Assembly: GCA_907165275.2 (NCBI GenBank)
Contig: OU015653.1
Span: 10,136,001 to 10,200,000 of the forward strand
Direction: 5' to 3'
From: Zygaena filipendulae
Taxonomy: Eukaryota > Arthropoda > Insecta > Lepidoptera > Zygaenidae
Length of the DNA: 64,000 bases
How positions within the stretch are numbered: position 1 is the first letter of the stretch; each line of letters starts with the position of its first letter. The translations under genes were made by a program, and so were the position numbers. Shown here piece after piece: positions 58,166 to 64,000 of this stretch. Below the pieces are notes generated by a model. It did not search any database and was not told the DNA's origin. It worked only from the letters and a program-made list of their open reading frames with translations.

Positions 58166-59567
58166 ATGGCTAAAGAAAATTTAGTTCAAGAGTACATCGA
58201 AACTATTCAAAAACTTAGAAGCGAATGTTCCGAAGCAGGAATAAGTGAAGATGAGTTTAAGAATTTGTACTTCGAAACACTTAAAACATTAAAAGAAACC
58301 AAAAACCACCATTCTCGCAGTCGTCGAAGTTTAACTATGAGGCATGTACTTGTAGTGTTGGGGCTGATTATCGTGGTGTATGTTGTATATAACTTCAGAC
58401 CAATTTACAGTTGTTTGGCATGCAATCTCCAAGATCTTATCTATCCCAGTCTGAAATTACTAAGGAGAATTTCTATTCCTTTAATATCATTATTTCCGGC
58501 TTTGACAGGTAAAATATTCAGAATACATTCTTAAATTATGTATTAAATTTAACCTGAGATTAATATTATGAGAATAATATTTATGCAAATAAATATCTGT
58601 TGTTATAGAACTTTACCAAGAAACATGTCTGATACATAATCCATTCTTTACTGTTACCGATATGGACTGCTGGCCTTGCAGTACAGCCACTAATGTTAGA
58701 GAGGTAACAGACTACCCTTCAGCCAACACACATGTAGCACCCTTCATTTATCATGAGGTACATAAAATACTTTTAAAAAAAAGTTAGTAAAAAATTTTAA
58801 ATACTTAAAGGAAAATAATAAAATATCACCTCTGTATTTTTGATATAGGTAAAGCAACAGAAAATTAAAATAAACAATTTGAAAGAATTCTATTTTAAAA
58901 ACAAAGAAGTATTTGACAAAGAATCTACAAAAGTATTAAGAAATAATAGATATTACATAAATCCAGGGGAAGTTTTTGAAACATTATCAACATTACAGGA
59001 CAAAAGCCTATACACTTGGTAATAAATAAATAAATATTACGATCATATTTATACATGTATGGAGTAGATTTTATCTATTACAATTATTATTATGCCTTAT
59101 TAAAATTTAAGTGTAAAATTTAACTTTCAGGAAATTCAATACAATGAATGTAGCAAGATTGTTACGTCAAATAATACCTAGACCTAAGGTTGTTCCAAAG
59201 TTTGGCCAAAGCACAGAGAGATTTATCATCATAGATTCCAGTCAAGAATCATTTCATATACCAGATACAGAATGCAGTTTCTCATTTTTATTATTGTTAA
59301 GTGGCACTAGAAATCTAGACTTGTTGCCAGCTGAAGAATGTAAAAATCAATGCAAAACACTTCAAGTTGAATTAAAGGAATCTTATCTGTGTGAGTCAAG
59401 TTTTTTTCATAAAGACTCCCATTAAATCAAATCATCTTAATCACAGTATCTGAATTTATACCTATTCTTATTTTTCAGTATGGTATAATTGGTGGTATTG
59501 GCGACCCGTGGTACAGTCTTCATTAGGGAACACCACTCTTATTGCCCATCTTGGATCTTATTGCTAA
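58166..59567 (+). CDS. Single-pass membrane protein of unknown function
   Basis: Five exons, all phases consistent: 58166-58508, 58609-58757, 58849-59018, 59131-59390 and 59479-59567, giving 336 residues. I start at MAKENLVQEYIE; no ATG lies further upstream in frame. Residues 1-45 look helical and acidic (QKLRSECSEAGISEDEF) and a His/Arg/Ser patch follows. One membrane segment, VLVVLGLIIVVYVVY, lies at about 61-75, suggesting a type II topology. The outer or lumenal part has Cys pairs (CLAC, CWPC, ECKNQC) and ends 'GSYC'. It reads like a conserved metazoan protein, with a remote cupin- or jelly-roll-like feel ('INPGEVFETL', 'FIIIDSSQESFHIPDTE'), but I see no metal-binding motif and assign no function. 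AATAAA follows at 59637. Confidence 0.8.
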
Positions 59568-59636
59568 CTTGGTAGGTCACAATGTAACATCAAAGACATT
59601 GATGAAATGTACAAAACACCAATTTAATTTAGCTAG

Positions 59637-59642
59637 AATAAA
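59637..59642 (+). terminator. Polyadenylation signal of the 58166 gene
   Basis: AATAAA 70 bases past the stop and 24 bases short of the stop codon of the convergent TMEM41B gene, so the two 3' ends probably overlap. Confidence 0.6.
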
Positions 59643-59665
59643 TTTGCTTTAGCATTTGGTAGTAT

Positions 59666-61034
59666 TCAATCAAATTTTTCCCTTAGCTTTTGCTTTAATA
59701 ACACAGGTACAAGTGAGACTAAAGCAAATATGCTGAGGACTGTGATTGAGGTCCATGACCAGGCATCACTGGTTGATGTCAATGTGTGCAGAGTTTGGCC
59801 TGCTTGAATGGCTACAAACGATGGTGGAGCTACACCTGGAAAATTTAAAGGCATTTGTCAATTTCATAATAATGAACATAAATATGTTTGTAGTACACAA
59901 TTATGCAAAAAAAAATCAAAGCTTACCTATAAAAGTTCCTAATGCAAATGGCACTAAAGGTACACCAATCACAGGTGCTGACATGTTTATAAACCAGTTA
60001 GGCAGAAATGGAGTCACTCTCAAAAATATGATATAGTTGAGCAAATTATTCTTGTGTTTTGTGACTGCTTTGGACCACTGTGCTGCTCTTTCTGGAAAGA
60101 ATTTCTTCACCAGCTTCTTACCAAGAAGATTTGATAAGAAGAAACATAAACTAGCTCCAATTGCTGAGCAACAGCAAACTAAAAGTAAAGCTAGGTAGAA
60201 GGGAAACAAAAATCCTGAAAGAATGCTCAGGAAAATTGATCCAGGTATTGCAAATGTTTGCAAACTGAGAAAGGCATGTTAAGGAAAGTCAGTTCTAAGA
60301 CCTTACAGGATTATTGACATAAATAGTATTTTGAAAAGGATACAAAATATAAACAAAGAATACTCCACACATTACTTCATAGAAGTATTTGTCTTTATAA
60401 TGATCTAGCACAAGGCCTAGATGCTTAGCATCTTCAAGATCCCAAGGTAACTTTAAGAACTGTTTTTCTTGTCTAGAATATAACACCGACCACAGTTTAT
60501 CACATTTGAAAAATATTATCAATCAAATTATGATAATTCTGAGAACAATTTTATAAAAACATAATATTGTTACTTACTCTTCAAGCTCTGGAAACTGTGA
60601 ATACAATATTCCTAATGCCAGCAAAGAACTAAAAAATATTATACCTACTAATATCAAGGACTTTGATGCTGACAAACCATCTGCACGATGTTTTATATCA
60701 GAGTAAAAGTCTGAAACATGAAACAATAGTTATTAGTTTCTAAAAAAAACTGAATAACCTTGATAATATTATTGGTGGTTAAGAACAAATGACTAGATAA
60801 AAATAAATATGGCATTAGGAAGGGTTGGGGATTTAAGTGGTATATAATTTAGGGAACAGAATAGGTACTTTGGGAATAATGCAATCCACTACAATTAGTC
60901 CTTATGCTGCTTGTCCTTGGGTAGATAATGCGTTGGTGGAATATATAAACCGTGGAGGATACAGAAGGGTCTTGAATATCATCACCTTGCACTTCAGCTT
61001 GATTACTTATTCGTCGTCTCTCGTTTGCGCTCAT
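59666..61034 (-). CDS. TMEM41B: TMEM41B homologue (ER VTT-domain lipid scramblase; 'stasimon')
   Basis: Five exons on minus: 60986-61034, 60578-60710, 60344-60472, 59927-60264 and 59666-59835, all in phase, giving 272 residues against 291 in human. The first donor (CAAG|GTGATG) is chosen because it alone gives the right phase near the start. After a soluble N-terminus (MSANERRRISNQAE) and TM1 come 'DAKHLGLVLDHYKDK' and the diagnostic VTT/DedA block 'QTFAIPGSIFLSILSG', then 'NLLNYIIFLRVTPFLPNWFI' and 'GVAPPSFVAIQAG', nearly identical to vertebrate TMEM41B. These proteins scramble phospholipids in the ER membrane and are needed for autophagosome and lipid-droplet biology; the Drosophila gene (stasimon) affects motor circuits. 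It converges on the gene at 58166 with 98 bp between stops. Confidence 0.93.
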
Positions 61035-61217
61035 ATTTTCCAACAATTAAATGACTAAAGTAAAAGAACAACAAATTATATCTGTGTAGATTTAACTAAA
61101 ACAACTATATTATAACCTAGGTTTTTTTCATACATAAAAATTAAAATTCTTGAATACAAAATACAAAATACTCTTTGGGTACTAACAATTCTCTAAACTG
61201 CTCTAAAGTCTACTGCA

Positions 61218-62485
61218 TAGTGATGCGACTCGAGCTGTTTTTTGCTCGAGTGAGTAGTGACTCGAGTGAATTTGTCAAATTCGTGTTCGAGTGAAAATAA
61301 ATTTGACTCGAGTTCGTTTGCACTCGAGTTACCGAGTCAACTAACTCGGTGCGCCGAGTAGATTCGGTAAGCGCTACTCTAGATGTCACTACGTCACTAG
61401 TCTACGTTGAGGACTTTACAAGTTCAAACTTTCTATGTAATAAAATAAAAGTAGCCTAAGGCACGCACAATACTGGTATGAGGTATCCGACGCGTCGCGT
61501 CGAGAGCGCGCCGCATCGAGAGCGCGTCGCGTCGACGCGTTTACGAAGGTTGCTGAAAATGTATGGTGGGGACTTCCAAGCGACGCGTATGATCGCGTAT
61601 CATACTCGAGTCGCGATCGAGTCGACGCGTGGACGAAGGGCCTAAGTTACTCCTTATAACATCAGCTATCTTCCAGTGAAAGTGCCGTTAAAATCAGTCC
61701 AGCCGTTTCAGAGAACCGGCAATTAACCGGAACAAAAAGACACAGAAAAAATTTATAAATTGATTTTTTGATATTAGTATCGTATACAATTTCGTATGCA
61801 TTTAGTAAAAAGCTGTTTATTTGAAATTACAAACAGACACTTCAATTGTATTTATATGTCTAGATATCCGCCCATCTATAGTTGTAAGATATAAACAAAA
61901 GCCTGATTTAGTCTGAAATTATAACTTCTTATTTGCAATTTAAAGTCATTTTTACAAGGCAACTTAATTAGTCGTTATTCTTCTTTGTTGATTAATGACA
62001 AGGTAAATATTTTTAAGTATTTTATTTCATATTACCAAATATTACTAATTTAATAGAAAAAAAACAATCTATGCACACATACACAAAAATATACACATGA
62101 ATAAAATTAAAGTGTTTGTTTGTAATTCAAAACTAACAGCTTTTCACTAAATGCATATTATGAAAGTATATACGGTACTTATATAAAACATAAATTTTTT
62201 AAATATTTTCTCTGGAACGGCTGGACCGATTTTAACGGGACTTTCACTGGTAAATAGACAATGTTATAAGGAGTAACTTAGGCTATTTTTATTCCAGAAT
62301 TGTTGCGGGATCTCTGAAATTAACGCGGGTGAACCCGCGGGGCACAGCCAGTCTTAACTAAGTAAAGTCACTCGAGTGATAAATTCTTACTCGAGTTTTA
62401 AGGAATGTAAAAGTTTTAAGGAATTCTTTGGAGTGACGTAGTAAAATGACTCGAGTCACAAAATCCCACTCGAGTCTCATCACTA
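61218..62485. mobile_element. hAT-like element with ACTCGAGT subterminal motifs
   Basis: The ends TAGTGATG(C/A)GACTCGAG are inverted. They are flanked by CTACTGCA (61210-61217) and CTGCTGCA (62486-62493), an 8 bp target duplication with one difference. About nine ACTCGAGT or near-identical palindromes crowd the outer 150 bp on both sides, as transposase-binding motifs do in hAT elements. The middle is occupied by two inverted SINE-like copies (61440-61865 plus, 62110-62352 minus). No transposase frame. Confidence 0.85.
61461..61639. mobile_element. 179 bp GC-rich insertion within a SINE-like repeat
   Basis: The SINE-like phrase 'gtagcctaagttactcc' is split here, with GCCTAAG present on both sides (61454-61460 and 61640-61646). 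The insert is very rich in CGACGCG and CGCGTCG words. It is an insertion into a SINE that itself lies inside the 61218 element. Confidence 0.85.
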
Positions 62486-62584
62486 CTGCTGCACAAATTA
62501 AAACTGTTTGGTCTACTTTCTAGTGTCTAGACTCTAGATTCAAAAGTCGAAAAACCGAAAAGCGAATACTTTTTTTTTTTGTAG

Positions 62585-62700
62585 AGTTTACCCCAAGAAG
62601 CTCCTAAATAAGCTTCTTGGTTTACCCCTCAGAAGAACTGTTATTGTTCTGAGGTTTACCCCCTTTCGGGGAAGGCAAAGGAAACTTAGTCCATGCAGCC
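62585..62700. repeat. Three consecutive stem-loops with a shared linker
   Basis: 'tttacccc' precedes each of three hairpins: CCAAGAAGCT/AGCTTCTTGG (62593-62620, 8 nt loop), CCTCAGAA/TTCTGAGG (62627-62654) and CCCC/GGGG (62660-62671, tttc loop). The following 'gaaggcaaaggaaacttagt' has a relative near 17905. Probably the end of a dispersed element of unknown class. Confidence 0.7.
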
Positions 62701-64000
62701 AAAGAAAAGTGAATACTTGATAGATGTCAAAATAAAATGGAAATGACATTTTTCATTCTACTTTTAGAAAAGGCAAAGTATGCAAAGTTCATACAGCTCT
62801 AGCTAAGTCATGATATTTTAGATGGATGTATGCATTAGTTGCATACAACCAATATTTCAACGTACTTTTTAAAGCAACTACTTGTCACATTTAAAAGTAC
62901 GTTGAAGGTTATGTATTAAATTACAAACTCCCCATTTGAATCAAGGAATATATTCACCCAGAGAGAAGGTAATCACTACGTATTCACCGTTTATAACTTT
63001 GATCTTAATTCATTCTTTCCAGACACTACATTCTACATCACTGATGAATCACTATGAGTGCGTTCCACTGAGCGCTCGCAACGATCATGATCATGACCAC
63101 AGTGTTTCCCATTCAAGTTTCCCAGTCGAGCGTTTAACTGTCCATTAACATTAGGTAGGTACAGATGGTGACCTCTAAAATTTAATGGAAATTTCTTTTT
63201 AATAAAATTTAAGCGCTAGTTCAGACACGGCGGGAACCGCGCGATTATAGAATCGCATGGAAATTAAGCGGGTCTTATTTATACGAGTTATTATTAGTAA
63301 TCGTTCAGACAACCGCGCGGGTTCAAACCGAGCGATTCGTAAACGCGCGGTTCCCGCATGTCTGAGCTAGCGCTAATACTTGTTGGTAAAGTTCTCAATT
63401 AAAAAATATATACATTATACAATTCAATTTCAGTGGCATTTTCTTGTCTCTTCAGAGTTGTTATTATCTATATCTTCAGTCTCAAAAGTTTCTCATGTTC
63501 GAAATCGAAATTTTCAGAATCAAGAAATATATTTTCAATGTTATTAATATCTAATTATTTTCACCAAGTCGGTTTTATTCAGCCGACCTTAATTTTCTGC
63601 CAGTATCTTTTTGAAGATTATTATTATAATAATAATAATAATCTTTTTGATCAATCTAATGCATACATTTTATACTAAGTTGAATGGGAGATCTCAGACG
63701 AAATAAAAACCATCTAAAAGCAAACAGTGCATTAATGAGATTTTATTTAATGTCATAGGGGGCAAACGGGCAAGTGGTATACCTGATGGTAAGTGATTAC
63801 CGCCGCCCATGGACATCTGCAACACCAGAAGGCACCAGCAACGCACTTGTTGCTGACCTGGAATGGGGATGGGAACTGGCTTTCAAGTGGGGGTGCCGGA
63901 ACACACCGTTAGGTGTTTGGCACTGTTTTTTTCTGCACAGTTTAGATTCTAAACAAAAATTCGACCTTTGTGCTCGATTTTGTAGTTATTCATGATAACA
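62700..64000. other. Right end of window, repeats only
   Basis: A small inverted-repeat element lies at 63212-63374. A dispersed repeat at about 63745-63930 ('cctgatggtaagtgattacc', 'cccatggacatctgcaacac') is a relative of 8755-8860. Near 62850 and 62890 'caacgtactttttaaa' and 'tttaaaagtacgttgaa' form another small inverted repeat. No gene seen. Confidence 0.5.
63212..63374. mobile_element. 163 bp GC-rich inverted-repeat MITE
   Basis: Left 'agcgctagttcagacacggc' mirrors right, which on minus reads AGCGCTAGCTCAGACATGCG, followed in both by 'gggaaccgcgcg'. Non-coding hairpin-forming element. Confidence 0.8.

Noticed and set aside
63433..63995. Open frames at the right edge
   Set aside because: One lies on low-complexity sequence and one on a dispersed repeat whose relative is at 8755. 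No family resemblance.
1..64000. CRISPR arrays, operons, bacterial promoters
   Set aside because: The tandem repeats here are coding units, microsatellites or transposons; the sequence is eukaryotic.

Overview
The window is nuclear DNA of an insect, almost certainly a moth or butterfly (Lepidoptera). Genes are split by GT-AG introns in AT-rich DNA. A characteristic short interspersed repeat, with a 5' part like 'agctgttccccgcggtttc' and a 3' tail ending in 'ataatattagta', occurs dozens of times on both strands. tRNA-derived SINEs, LINE 3' fragments and many small inverted-repeat DNA transposons fill the remaining space. Short TTAGG runs fit an insect but are too short to be a telomere.

Layout. 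1-16.5 kb and 33-43.3 kb hold secreted, mostly chitin-binding (peritrophin, CBM14) genes: a three-domain peritrophin on minus (5160-6371), a two-domain one on plus (9797-13750), a three-domain divergent one on plus (33053-33922) and a giant mucin-like one on minus (34583-43296, about 2,675 residues). A secreted protein of unknown family lies at 3333-3968. The four chitin-binding genes all have a tiny first exon of 11-18 codons and a phase-0 intron inside the signal peptide, which suggests descent by local duplication.

16.57-32.09 kb is one 15-exon gene for the mitochondrial ribosomal pentatricopeptide protein PTCD3/mS39. Its large introns are full of transposons and several of its exons are extremely GC-rich. 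49.1-55.0 kb is a four-exon monocarboxylate-transporter-like (SLC16) gene on minus. 58.17-59.57 kb is a five-exon single-pass membrane protein that I do not recognise. It converges, with a 98 bp gap, on a five-exon TMEM41B gene (59.67-61.03 kb, minus), an ER lipid scramblase.

The rest is transposon-derived. Highlights are a 569 bp almost perfect inverted repeat in an intron (hairpin-RNA candidate), several nested inverted-repeat elements with clear target duplications, a hAT-like element studded with ACTCGAGT motifs, and a run of three consecutive small hairpins. Exon joins were made by eye from splice consensus, reading frame and family similarity. No transcript or database search was available.
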